Of a DNA stretch of 64,000 nt, positions 7,677 to 16,328 are shown piece by piece. Source of the stretch: Cryobacterium inferilacus (GTDB lineage: Bacteria > Actinomycetota > Actinomycetes > Actinomycetales > Microbacteriaceae); assembly GCF_019599185.1 (NCBI RefSeq), contig NZ_JAIEUL010000013.1, positions 62,001 through 126,000 on the forward strand, in the 5' to 3' direction. Positions within the stretch are counted from its first letter, which is position 1; the number at the start of each line of letters is the position of its first letter. The notes under the pieces were generated by a model. It did no database searches. It saw nothing but the letters and a program-made list of their open reading frames with translations, and was not told where the DNA came from. The position numbers and the translations under genes are program-made.

Positions 7677-9322
7677 TCGCCCTGAGCACGACCATGACCG
7701 GAGTCACCACGGTGTTCGCCGAGGCCACCACCGATCAGGCGGAGAACAACCCGATCCTGAACATCTCGATCTTCCTGGCCTTCGTGGCCGTCACCCTGGT
7801 GATCGTGATCCGGGCGGGCCGCAACAACCGCACCGCCGCCGACTACTACACCGGCGGCCGCTCCTTCACCGGGCCGCAGAACGGCTTCGCGATCGCGGGC
7901 GACTACCTGTCCGCGGCGTCGTTCCTCGGTATCGTCGGCGCCATCGCGGTCAACGGCTACGACGGTTTCCTCTACTCGATCGGCTTCCTGGTGGCGTGGC
8001 TCGTTGCCCTGCTGCTGGTGGCCGAGCTGATGCGCAACACCGGCAAGTTCACCATGGCGGATGTGCTGTCCTTCCGGCTGGCCCAACGTCCGGTGCGGGT
8101 CGCGGCGGCCACCACCACCCTGGCGGTGTGCTTCTTCTACCTGCTGGCCCAGATGGCCGGCGCCGGCGGGCTCGTCTCGCTGCTGCTGGGCATCAACGAC
8201 AAGCTCGGCCAGTCCATCGTGGTCACCGTCGTCGGCGGCCTGATGATCATGTACGTGCTCATCGGCGGCATGAAGGGCACCACCTGGGTGCAGATCGTCA
8301 AGGCGTTCCTGCTCATCATCGGTGCCGGCGCCATGACGGTGTGGGTCCTGGTGATCAACGGGTTCAACCTGTCCACCTTGCTGGACTCCGCGGTCGCGAA
8401 CGCCGCGGTCACCCCCGGGGAATCGATCCTGGCTCCCGGCCTGCAGTACGGCGGCAACCCGCTGGACTTCATCTCGCTGGCCATCGCGCTGGTGCTCGGC
8501 ACCGCGGGCCTGCCGCACGTGCTGATGCGCTTCTACACCGTGCCGACGGCCAGGGAGGCCCGTCGTTCCGTGGTCTGGGCGATCTTCCTGATCGGCGCGT
8601 TCTACCTGTTCACCCTGGTGCTCGGCTTCGGCGCCGCTGCCCTCGTCGGTGCGGACACCATCCTCGCCTCGCCCGGAGGCGTGAACTCGGCCGCTCCGCT
8701 GCTGTCGCTGGCCCTCGGCGGTCCGCTGCTGCTCGGCTTCATCTCGGCGATCGCCTTCGCCACCATCCTCGCCGTGGTGGCCGGTCTCACGATCACCGCG
8801 GCCACCTCGTTCGCGCACGACATCTACGCCAGCGTGATCAAGAAGGGCAAGGGTGACCCCGACGGCGAGGTCAAGATCGCCCGGCGCACCGTCGTGGTGA
8901 TCGGCATCCTCGCCATCGCCGGCGGCATCGGCGTGCAGGGGCAGAACATCGCGTTCCTGGTGGCCCTGGCCTTCGCCGTCGCGGCGAGCGCCAACCTGCC
9001 CACCATCCTGTACTCGCTGTTCTGGCGCGGCTTCACCACCCGCGGCGCCCTGTGGAGCATGTACGGCGGCCTGGGTTCGGCTGTCCTGCTGATCGTGTTC
9101 TCGCCGGTGTTCTCCGGCACGCCCACCTCCATGTTCGGCGAGGCCGTGGACTTCGCGATCTACCCGCTGAACAACCCGGGCATCGTCTCCATCCCGCTGG
9201 GCTTCTTCCTCGGCTGGCTCGGATCGGTCACGAGCACCAAGCGTGAGGACCCGAAGCTCGCCGCCGAGATGGCGGTGCGCTCCCTCACCGGGTTCGGCGC
9301 CGAGAAGGCGAGCAACCACTAG
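7673..9322 (+). CDS. actP: Cation/acetate-type sodium:solute symporter (ActP family)
   Basis: A 549-residue integral membrane protein with about 13 helices belonging to the sodium:solute symporter family. The motif YYTGGRSFTGPQNGFAIAGDYLSAASFLG (two overlapping family signatures around residues 58-86) and GLPHVLMRFYTVP are diagnostic of acetate permeases. The short hydrophilic N-terminus (AEATTDQAENNP) could follow a weak signal-like segment. The ATG at 7673 is inside the DUF485 stop, far downstream of a longer spurious frame. Its position divergent from prpDBC, with a shared putative operator, suggests it imports propionate or another short-chain acid in this organism; substrate is inference. 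Confidence 0.9.
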   Translation: MIALSTTMTGVTTVFAEATTDQAENNPILNISIFLAFVAVTLVIVIRAGRNNRTAADYYTGGRSFTGPQNGFAIAGDYLSAASFLGIVGAIAVNGYDGFLYSIGFLVAWLVALLLVAELMRNTGKFTMADVLSFRLAQRPVRVAAATTTLAVCFFYLLAQMAGAGGLVSLLLGINDKLGQSIVVTVVGGLMIMYVLIGGMKGTTWVQIVKAFLLIIGAGAMTVWVLVINGFNLSTLLDSAVANAAVTPGESILAPGLQYGGNPLDFISLAIALVLGTAGLPHVLMRFYTVPTAREARRSVVWAIFLIGAFYLFTLVLGFGAAALVGADTILASPGGVNSAAPLLSLALGGPLLLGFISAIAFATILAVVAGLTITAATSFAHDIYASVIKKGKGDPDGEVKIARRTVVVIGILAIAGGIGVQGQNIAFLVALAFAVAASANLPTILYSLFWRGFTTRGALWSMYGGLGSAVLLIVFSPVFSGTPTSMFGEAVDFAIYPLNNPGIVSIPLGFFLGWLGSVTSTKREDPKLAAEMAVRSLTGFGAEKASNH

Positions 9323-9340
9323 CCCCGTCTGGTTCCGCGC

Positions 9341-9412
9341 CACAACTGTGGCCGAAACGGACAATTGCGCCCGGTACGCCGGGCGCAATTGTCCGTTCGG
9401 GGAACAGTTGTG
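9341..9412. repeat. Long palindromic repeat, copy B (best-conserved)
   Basis: A 72-base near-perfect inverted repeat. The arms begin CACAACTGT and close on CGGACAATTGCGCCCGG, with only a 4-base loop region. It lies between the convergent symporter and short-chain dehydrogenase genes, 18 bases after one stop and 4 bases before the other. It could act as a bidirectional terminator, but there is no T-tract, and copies A and C share the sequence rather than only the shape. That points to a dispersed repeat family. Confidence 0.85.
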
Positions 9413-9416
9413 CGGG

Positions 9417-10223
9417 TTACCCGCGCGGCAGGAGCGGCCCGCGGGCGACCAGGTGCGGGGCAGCCTGCGCCACAGGCTTGACCACGATCAGGTCCACGTT
9501 CACGTGCGCCGGCAGTTCAACAGCGGCCACGACGGTCGCGGCCACGTCCTCGGCCACCATCGGGTGGGCCACGTTGGCGTACGCCGCTTGGGCCTTCTCC
9601 ACGTCACCGCCGAACCGCACCAGGCCGAATTCCTCGGTCTGCACCATGCCGGGGGCCACCTCGATCACCCGGATCGGCTCCCCATTCAGCTCGAGCCGCA
9701 GCACCTCGGTCATGGCGTGGGCGGCGAACTTGGCCGCGTTGTACCCTCCGCCGCCGATGTAGGCGGTGTGGCCGGCGATCGAGGTGATGTTCACGATGTC
9801 GGCGGATGCGGCGGCGCCGGCATCCGTGTCGGTATCGGTCGGTGCGGTGAGCGAGGCGCGCAGCAACGGCAGCAGGGCGCTGGTGACCCGCTTGACGGCG
9901 AGCACGTTGATCTCGAACATCCAGGCCCAGTCGTCGATGGAGCCGGTCTCCACCGAGTCCAGTCCCTTGGCGCCGCCGGCGTTGTTCACCAGCGCGTTCA
10001 CCGGGCCGGTCTCGGCGAGGTAGTCCCGCAGGGCGTCGACGTCGGCCTGCACGGTGAGGTCGGCGGTGAACACGGCGGCTCCGGTCTCCTCGGCCAGCGC
10101 GGCCAGCCGGTCGGTGCGGCGGGCCACACCCACCACATCCCAGCCGTGCCGGCGGAACAGGCGCACGGTGGCCGCTCCGATTCCGCTACTGGCCCCGGTC
10201 ACCACAACTCTTTTTTTGCCCAT
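9417..10223 (-). CDS. SDR-family NADP-dependent oxidoreductase
   Basis: A 268-residue classical short-chain dehydrogenase, YdfG-like. Cofactor motif TGASSGIGAA at residues 9-18, NNAGG at 80-84, and catalytic Ser148 with Tyr161-x3-Lys165 (YNAAK) are all intact; Arg35-Arg36 after the second strand suggests NADP(H). A low-complexity insert rich in Thr/Asp/Ala (about residues 123-141) separates helix and strand before the catalytic serine. Such enzymes often reduce serine-like or 3-hydroxy acids; the substrate here is unknown. Divergent from the acyltransferase gene, with only about 20-30 bases between the starts. Confidence 0.88.
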   Translation of the reverse strand: MGKKRVVVTGASSGIGAATVRLFRRHGWDVVGVARRTDRLAALAEETGAAVFTADLTVQADVDALRDYLAETGPVNALVNNAGGAKGLDSVETGSIDDWAWMFEINVLAVKRVTSALLPLLRASLTAPTDTDTDAGAAASADIVNITSIAGHTAYIGGGGYNAAKFAAHAMTEVLRLELNGEPIRVIEVAPGMVQTEEFGLVRFGGDVEKAQAAYANVAHPMVAEDVAATVVAAVELPAHVNVDLIVVKPVAQAAPHLVARGPLLPRG

Positions 10224-10243
10224 TGGCCTATTCTGCCCGGAGA

Positions 10244-11368
10244 ATGGACCCGATGAGTTCGCCGACCGAGACCCCCTCCCCCGCCGGGGCCCACAAACAC
10301 AAGCGTCGTGTTCCCCTCTGGGACAACGCCCGCTGGATCGCCATCACCCTGATGGTGATCGGTCACGCGATCCTGAAACTGATCGGCGAGTCAGACACCG
10401 CCTACGGCGTCTACCTGTTCATCTACGCCTTCCACGTGCCCGTCTTCGTGGCCGTCAGCGGGTACTTCGCCAAGTCCGGCCCGCCCGGCCCCCGGCAGAT
10501 GCACCGGCTGATCACCGACGTCGTCTTCCCGTACCTGATCTTCGAGACCATCTGGACGCTGGTCTCCTGGGCGCTCAGCGGCACCCTGCAACTGGACTAC
10601 TCCAGCCCGTCCTGGACGCTGTGGTTCCTGATCGCCCTGACCATCTGGCGGGTGGTGCTGCCCTACCTGGTGCTGATGCGCTATCCGTTGCTGATCAGCA
10701 TCGCGGTGTCGGTGGGCGCCGGCTACGTCGGCGACATCGACAGCACCTTCTCGCTCTCCCGCACCCTCGGGCTGCTGCCGTTCTTCGTCTTCGGCTGGAA
10801 GCTGCGGCAGTGGCCGCTCACCGCCAGGTGGACGCACCTGTCTCCCGCGGCCGTGTGGCGGTGGCGGGCGGGCGCGATCGCCCTGTTCGGCGCTCTGGCC
10901 GTGGCCATCACCCTCAACATCGTCGGCGTGCGGGACCTGCGGCTGCGCAGCTTCACCCTCTACGACGAGGCCTACTGGCAGTTCGGCTACGACCAGTTCT
11001 GGGCCGGGGTGATCCGGCTGGCCCTGATGATGGCTTCGTTCGCGTTCATCCTCGCCTTCCTCATGCTGATGCCGCGTCGCGCCACCTGGTTCACCCCGCT
11101 CGGCGCGGCCACCATGTACATCTACCTGCTGCACACCTTCCTGCTCTACCCGCTGCGCGAAACCGGGGTGCTCGACGGCCCCCAGCCGGCCTGGATGCTG
11201 CCTGCCGTCATCCTGCTGGCCATCGGTATCTCGGTGTTGCTGTCGTTGCCGCAGGTCAAGCGCATCTTCCGCCCGCTGGTGGAACCCCGGTTGCAGTGGT
11301 TGTTCCGGCAGGAGCCGTCCACGCACACCGGCACGATCGTTCTGCCGCACGGGCCCCGCAAACCGTAA
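10244..11368 (+). CDS. Acyltransferase-3 family membrane protein
   Basis: About 374 residues with roughly ten membrane helices. The opening VPLWDNARWIAITLMVIGHAIL (about residues 27-48) carries the family Asn-x-Arg and helix-borne His characteristic of acyltransferase-3 proteins, closest in look to fucose/sugar O-acetylases. FHVPVFVAVSGYF follows, also a family hallmark. These integral enzymes transfer acetyl or other acyl groups to cell-surface glycans or lipids. A TATTCT -10-like element at 10229-10234 would give an almost leaderless mRNA starting at ATG 10244; ATG 10253, with GGAG about 10 bases upstream, is an alternative start. Confidence 0.85.
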   Translation: MDPMSSPTETPSPAGAHKHKRRVPLWDNARWIAITLMVIGHAILKLIGESDTAYGVYLFIYAFHVPVFVAVSGYFAKSGPPGPRQMHRLITDVVFPYLIFETIWTLVSWALSGTLQLDYSSPSWTLWFLIALTIWRVVLPYLVLMRYPLLISIAVSVGAGYVGDIDSTFSLSRTLGLLPFFVFGWKLRQWPLTARWTHLSPAAVWRWRAGAIALFGALAVAITLNIVGVRDLRLRSFTLYDEAYWQFGYDQFWAGVIRLALMMASFAFILAFLMLMPRRATWFTPLGAATMYIYLLHTFLLYPLRETGVLDGPQPAWMLPAVILLAIGISVLLSLPQVKRIFRPLVEPRLQWLFRQEPSTHTGTIVLPHGPRKP

Positions 11369-11502
11369 ATGACGTCGTGTTGCACCGACCGTTGTCGGAT
11401 GCGGACGGTGCTGCCTATGGTTGCTGCAGAAGCGACGCGGCTGCCGAGCACCACCGCATTCATCCGGGGAGCCGCCCCGACCACGATCAGGGAGACCGAG
11501 CC

Positions 11503-12831
11503 ATGAGCGACACCGCCGACTGGAAGTTCGAAACCAAGCAGGTCCATTCAGGGGCCCGGCCTGACCCGGTGACCAACGCGCGGGCCACGCCGATCTACCA
11601 GACCACCTCCTACGTCTTCAACAACGCCGAACACGCCCAGAACCTGTTCGCGCTGGCCGAATTCGGCAATATCTACACCCGCATCCAGAACCCCACCCAG
11701 GCCGTGGTCGAGGAGCGCGTCGCTGCCCTCGAGGGCGGCACCGGCGCCCTGCTGGTGGCCAGCGGCCAGGCCGCGTCCACCTTCGCGGTGCTCAACATCG
11801 CGCAGGCCGGCGATCACATCGTGTCGTCCAGTTCCATCTACGGCGGCACCTACAACCTATTCAAGTACACCCTCGCCAAGCTGGGCATCGAGACCACCTT
11901 CGTCGAAGACCAGGATGACGCCGCCGAGTGGGCGCGCGCGGTACGGCCCAACACCAAGCTGTTCTTCGCCGAGACCATCGGCAACCCCAAGATCAACGTG
12001 CTCGACATCGCCCTCGTCGCCGAGGTCGCGCACAGCAACGGGGTGCCGTTGATCGTGGACAACACCATCGCCACGCCTTACCTGCTGCGCCCGTTCGAAC
12101 ACGGCGCGGACATCGTCGTGCACTCGGCCACCAAGTTCCTCGGCGGTCACGGCACCATCATCGGCGGTGTCGTCGTCGACGGCGGCCTGTTCAAGTGGTC
12201 GGACAACGTGGAGAAGTTCCCCGGGCTGACCGAGCCGGACCCGTCCTACCACGGCGCGAGCTACACTGCCGCGGTCGGTGACGGCCTCGCCTTCATCATC
12301 AAGGCCAGGGTGCAGCTGCTGCGCGACCTCGGCTCCGCCATCGCCCCGGCGAGCGCCTGGCAGCTCATCCAGGGCATCGAGACGCTGAGCCTGCGCATCG
12401 AGAGGCACGTCGCCAACGCGCAGACCGTCGCCGAGTTCCTGGAGAACCACCCCGACATCGCCTCGGTGAACTACGCCGGCCTGCCCTCCAGCCCCTGGTA
12501 CGCGGCGGCGAACAAGTACCTGCCGCTCGGCGTCGGCGCGGTGCTCTCCTTCGAGCTCAAGGGCGGGGTGGATGCCGGCCGCGCGCTGGTCGACAACCTC
12601 AACCTGTTCAGCCACCTCGCCAACATCGGCGATGTCCGTTCGCTGGTCATCCACCCGGCCTCCACCACGCACGCCCAGCTCTCCCCCGAGCAGCAGCTCA
12701 CCGCCGGAGTCACGCCTGGCCTGGTGCGCCTCTCGCTCGGTATCGAGAATGTGGCCGACCTGATCATCGACCTCGAGGCTGGACTGGCCGCTGCGCGCGC
12801 CGTGGTGATCGCGTCCCGCGCGAACGCCTGA
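11503..12831 (+). CDS. metY: O-acetylhomoserine aminocarboxypropyltransferase (O-acetylhomoserine sulfhydrylase)
   Basis: A 442-residue PLP-dependent Cys/Met-metabolism enzyme that makes homocysteine from O-acetylhomoserine and sulfide. The Schiff-base lysine is Lys211 in SATKFLGGHG; Asp187 in IVDNTIATPY binds the pyridine nitrogen. FETKQVHSGARPD at the N-terminus and the YTRIQNPT phosphate-binding region are typical of MetY. Length and the FKWSDN/PSYHG middle insertion favour MetY over MetB/MetC. GGGAGA precedes the ATG. A weak promoter (TTGTCG, 18 bp, TATGGT at 11392-11421) lies upstream. It sits 57 bases before metX; the two enzymes act in sequence. Confidence 0.94.
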   Translation: MSDTADWKFETKQVHSGARPDPVTNARATPIYQTTSYVFNNAEHAQNLFALAEFGNIYTRIQNPTQAVVEERVAALEGGTGALLVASGQAASTFAVLNIAQAGDHIVSSSSIYGGTYNLFKYTLAKLGIETTFVEDQDDAAEWARAVRPNTKLFFAETIGNPKINVLDIALVAEVAHSNGVPLIVDNTIATPYLLRPFEHGADIVVHSATKFLGGHGTIIGGVVVDGGLFKWSDNVEKFPGLTEPDPSYHGASYTAAVGDGLAFIIKARVQLLRDLGSAIAPASAWQLIQGIETLSLRIERHVANAQTVAEFLENHPDIASVNYAGLPSSPWYAAANKYLPLGVGAVLSFELKGGVDAGRALVDNLNLFSHLANIGDVRSLVIHPASTTHAQLSPEQQLTAGVTPGLVRLSLGIENVADLIIDLEAGLAAARAVVIASRANA

Positions 12832-12888
12832 ACCCGTATGACGTAACAATCCCCGGCTCGGTGGGATAACTGGCCACAATGGAGCCGT

Positions 12889-14103
12889 ATGGAATGGCAA
12901 TTCTCCGCGGACACCGTCCCGTCCACCTTCGTCACCGACGCGCAGGCGCGATCGCTGCTGGGCAAACCCCCGGTGACGGGCGGATGGCGCGACGGCGACC
13001 CGGTGGGCGACCGCCGGTTCGTCGACGTGGGAGCGCTGGATCTCGAGGCCGGCGGGCACCTCGGTGCCGTGCGGATCGCCTACGAGACCTGGGGCGACCT
13101 CTCCCCCGCCGGCGACAACGCCGTGCTCGTTCTGCACGCCCTCACCGGGGACAGCCACCTGGTCGGTGCGGCGGGGCCGGGGCACGCCACCTCTGGCTGG
13201 TGGAGCGGCATCGTCGGTCCCGGCCTGGCCATCGACACCGACCGGTGGTTCGTGGTGGCGCCGAACATGCTCGGCGGCTGCCAGGGCAGCACCGGTCCCG
13301 CCTCCCTCGCCCCCGACGGGTCGGAGTGGGGACCCCGGTTCCCGTATCTCACCATCCGCGACCAGGTCGCCGCGCAGGTCGCGTTCAGTGACCGGCTCGG
13401 CATCCGGCGGTGGGCGGCGGTCGTCGGCGGGTCGATGGGCGGGATGCACGCGCTCGAGTGGGGCATCGGCACCCCCGACCGAGTCGACCGCCTGGCGGTG
13501 CTGGCCGCACCACCGGTGACCACGGCCGACCAGGTGGCCCTGAACTCGGTGCAGATCGAGGCCATTCGCACCGACCCGCTGTTTTGTGGCGGCGACTACT
13601 ACGACGCCGAGGCCGGGTCCGGCCCGAACCGCGGGTTGGCGTTGGCCAGGCGGATGGCGCTGCTGAACTACCGCAGCCCCTCCGAGCTCAATCTGCGGTT
13701 CCAGCGCAGCTGGCAGAGCGACATCAGCCCGCTGGGCGGCAACGGCCGGTTCGCGGTCGAGTCCTACCTGGACTTCCACGGCAACAAGTTCACCCGCCGG
13801 TTCGACGCGAACAGCTACGTCACCCTGGTCGAATCGATGAATTCGCACGACATCGGACGGGATCGGGGTGGAGTCGCCGCCGCCCTGGCACTGATTCGGG
13901 CGCGTACCCTGGTGGTCGGCATCGACAGTGACCGGTTGTTCCCGGTGGAGGGTCAGCGCGTCATCGCCGCCGGGTTGACGGACGGGCTGGGATACGGACC
14001 GGGGCCAGGCCTGCCCGTGGTGCTGGAGTCCGGCTACGGGCACGACGGCTTTCTGATCGAGAGCGACGCCGTCGGCGCCCAGCTGCGCAGGCTGCTCGAC
14101 TGA
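12889..14103 (+). CDS. metX: Homoserine O-acetyltransferase
   Basis: A 404-residue alpha/beta-hydrolase-fold transferase that acetylates homoserine with acetyl-CoA, supplying the MetY substrate. The nucleophile is Ser182 in VVGGSMGGMHALEW. The acid and base of the triad are probably Asp348 (GIDSDRLFP) and His385 (ESGYGHDGF). PNMLGGCQGSTGP (about residues 125-137) is the family oxyanion and substrate loop. A GGAG lies a few bases before the ATG. The metY-metX order and small gap indicate an operon. I see no S-adenosylmethionine riboswitch before either gene. Confidence 0.95.
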   Translation: MEWQFSADTVPSTFVTDAQARSLLGKPPVTGGWRDGDPVGDRRFVDVGALDLEAGGHLGAVRIAYETWGDLSPAGDNAVLVLHALTGDSHLVGAAGPGHATSGWWSGIVGPGLAIDTDRWFVVAPNMLGGCQGSTGPASLAPDGSEWGPRFPYLTIRDQVAAQVAFSDRLGIRRWAAVVGGSMGGMHALEWGIGTPDRVDRLAVLAAPPVTTADQVALNSVQIEAIRTDPLFCGGDYYDAEAGSGPNRGLALARRMALLNYRSPSELNLRFQRSWQSDISPLGGNGRFAVESYLDFHGNKFTRRFDANSYVTLVESMNSHDIGRDRGGVAAALALIRARTLVVGIDSDRLFPVEGQRVIAAGLTDGLGYGPGPGLPVVLESGYGHDGFLIESDAVGAQLRRLLD

Positions 14104-14200
14104 GCAGACCCTGAGCCGACCGTGAGCCGCGCGGGTTGACAGGGGGGCCGGACGGGAGAAGTCTGACTGCGTTCGGCCCGTGCGGAAAGGACCCGTCCTC

Positions 14201-15622
14201 ATGAAACCCGGCCCCCTGATCATGCTCCTGCTCGGCACGCTCCTGACCCTGATCGGAGTCGGGCTGATCACCGCCGGCACCGTCGCGGCCGTCGCCAACA
14301 GCGCTCAGGGCAGCGACGGCTACTTCTCCACCCGCACGCTCAACTTCAGCACCGACAGCTACGCTCTCACCAGCCCCACCCTCGGCCCGGTCACCAGCGC
14401 AGACACGCCCGCACCGCTCAATCTGGACATCGCCCGCATCCGGCTGGAGGCGACCGGCTCGGGTACCGACGCCGTGTTCATCGGGATTGCCCCGCGGTCC
14501 GACGTCGACTCCTATCTGGCCGGAGTCAACCACACCGAGGTGCGCGGCATCCAGACCGACCCGCTGCGGGTGCGGTACGCAGACATCACCGGGCAGGACC
14601 GTCCCGAGCCGCCCGCTGACCAGGACTTCTGGGTGGAGTCGGCAAGCGGCACCGGCAGCCAGGAGGTGATCTGGCAGGTGCAACCGGGAACCTGGGCCGT
14701 CGTGGTGATGAACGCGGATGCCGGCCGAAGCGTCGACGTCGACCTGCAGGCCGGGGTGCGCAGCGGTCTCCTGGCTCCGGCGGCGACGGCACTGCTGATC
14801 GCCGGCGTCCTCACCCTGCTTCTGGGCCTGGCCCTGGTGATCCTCGGTGTCATCGGGCTCGGCCGCAGCGGACCGTCGCCGTCGAGCCGCTCGGGGCCCG
14901 GAGCCCCTGCGGTGCCCGTCGATCCCGACCGGCCGGGCGCGGAGCACCCGGCCAGGCTGAACGGCCGCCTCGACCCCGACCTGTCCCGCGCCCTCTGGCT
15001 GGTCAAGTGGCTCCTCGTGATCCCGCACCTCATCGTGCTGTTCTTCCTCTGGGTCGGGTTCCTGGTGAGCACCGTCATCGCCGGCTTCGCCATCCTCTTC
15101 ACCGGCCGGTACCCCCGGGCGATCTTCAACTACAACGTCGGGGTGCTGCGCTGGAACTGGCGGGTGGGCTTCTATTCGTACTCCGCGCTCGGCACCGACA
15201 GGTACCCGCCGTTCACCCTGGCCGCCACCGACTATCCGGCCGACCTCGAGGTGGACTACCCCGAGCGGCTGTCCCACGGCTTGGTTCTGGCGAAGTGGTG
15301 GCTGCTGGTTATCCCGCACCTCGTCATCGTGGCGATCTTCACCGGCGGCACCTGGGCCTGGACCTGGGACGAGTACGCCTGGGTCCGCGGCACGGCGGCC
15401 GGCATTTCGCTGCTGACCGCGCTCGTCATAATCGCCGCCGTCATCCTGTTGTTCAGCGGTCGCTACCGCCGGGGCCTGTTCGACCTGATCCTGGGCCTCA
15501 ACCGCTGGGTGTACCGGGTGATCGTGTACACCGCCCTGATGCGCGACGAGTACCCGCCGTTCCGGCTCGACCAGGGTGAGTACGATCCCGGCACCGTCAA
15601 CACGTCCCATGACAGTCGATAG
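14201..15622 (+). CDS. DUF4389 membrane protein
   Basis: A 473-residue membrane protein. After an N-terminal helix (about residues 5-27) comes an extracytoplasmic domain of about 170 residues, a second helix pair (about 190-225), a Pro/Ser/Gly-rich linker, and two copies of the DUF4389 unit. The copies are marked by [14 protein letters not shown] and [15 protein letters not shown], each followed by FTGRYPR / FSGRYRR and a YPPF motif. Function of DUF4389 is unknown. ATG 14201 is preferred over an upstream in-frame GTG because AAAGGA lies inside that longer stretch. A TTGACA at 14136-14141 may be the -35 of its promoter. Confidence 0.83.
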   Translation: MKPGPLIMLLLGTLLTLIGVGLITAGTVAAVANSAQGSDGYFSTRTLNFSTDSYALTSPTLGPVTSADTPAPLNLDIARIRLEATGSGTDAVFIGIAPRSDVDSYLAGVNHTEVRGIQTDPLRVRYADITGQDRPEPPADQDFWVESASGTGSQEVIWQVQPGTWAVVVMNADAGRSVDVDLQAGVRSGLLAPAATALLIAGVLTLLLGLALVILGVIGLGRSGPSPSSRSGPGAPAVPVDPDRPGAEHPARLNGRLDPDLSRALWLVKWLLVIPHLIVLFFLWVGFLVSTVIAGFAILFTGRYPRAIFNYNVGVLRWNWRVGFYSYSALGTDRYPPFTLAATDYPADLEVDYPERLSHGLVLAKWWLLVIPHLVIVAIFTGGTWAWTWDEYAWVRGTAAGISLLTALVIIAAVILLFSGRYRRGLFDLILGLNRWVYRVIVYTALMRDEYPPFRLDQGEYDPGTVNTSHDSR

Positions 15623-16271
15623 GCTGCTGCCCTTCCCGGTGCCGCGGCACCCCGACGACAGGTTCCTGCGTTACTGGCTGTTCTGGGTCACCCTGGGCGA
15701 GAGCGTGGGTTTCCTGGCGCCGGCGCTGACCCAGCTGGTCTTCGGCGCGTCCTCGATCCGGGCGCCTCTGCTGATCATGGCCGGTGCGCTGGAGGGCGCC
15801 GTGCTCGGCTGGACCCAGGCCACCGTTCTGCGGAGCCGCCTGCCGGCGGTGAACAGGTCCAGGTGGGTGGGTGCCACCGCACTCGCGGCGGCCGTGGCCT
15901 GGTTCATCGGCCTGCTCCCGGCCGAGTGGGCGGATGTCTGGCTGCGCTGGCCGGTGCCAGGGCAGGTGGTCGGCGGCCTGGTGACCGTCGCTGTGCTGAT
16001 CACCGTCATCGGCGTCGCCCAGTACACCGAACTTCGCCGGCACAGCCGGACGGCACCGTGGTGGATCGTCGGCAGTGCGATGGCCTGGTGCGTCGGCCTG
16101 GCCGTGTTCTTCGCCGTCGCCACCCCGTTGTGGCAGCCCGGCCAGCCTGCCCTGCTCGTGCTGGTGATCGGCGTGCTCGCCGGCATCCTGATGGCCGTCA
16201 CCATGGCGCTGGTCAGCGGGCTCGTCCTGATCCGCGTTATCCCCACAAAAAGTCCTCGTCATCCCGGCTAA
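15609..16271 (+). CDS. Integral membrane protein of unknown function
   Basis: About 220 residues with six or seven hydrophobic helices and short loops. I do not recognise the family. Repeating small-residue helix motifs (for example [15 protein letters not shown]) and an internal pattern of two helices plus an Arg-rich turn suggest a duplicated three-helix unit. An in-frame GTG at 15576 would extend the N-terminus by 11 residues and deepen the overlap with the DUF4389 gene; neither start has a good ribosome binding site, so translation may be coupled. It sits between a membrane gene and a sensor kinase, with no clear functional tie. Confidence 0.65.
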   Translation: MTVDRLLPFPVPRHPDDRFLRYWLFWVTLGESVGFLAPALTQLVFGASSIRAPLLIMAGALEGAVLGWTQATVLRSRLPAVNRSRWVGATALAAAVAWFIGLLPAEWADVWLRWPVPGQVVGGLVTVAVLITVIGVAQYTELRRHSRTAPWWIVGSAMAWCVGLAVFFAVATPLWQPGQPALLVLVIGVLAGILMAVTMALVSGLVLIRVIPTKSPRHPG

Positions 16272-16328
16272 AAAATCCGCACGGGCCGATAAGGTGCAGG
16301 TAGAGCACTCACAAGGAGCCACAGTCGC

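Noticed and set aside
11369-11502. Possible S-adenosylmethionine riboswitch before metY
   Set aside because: I could not match SAM-I, SAM-II or SAM-IV core sequences or their paired elements in this leader; only a weak promoter-like pair is visible. A covariance-model scan would settle it.
16236-16246. Third DnaA-box-like site (TTATCCCCACA)
   Set aside because: It has an extra C relative to the 9-base consensus and lies inside a coding region.
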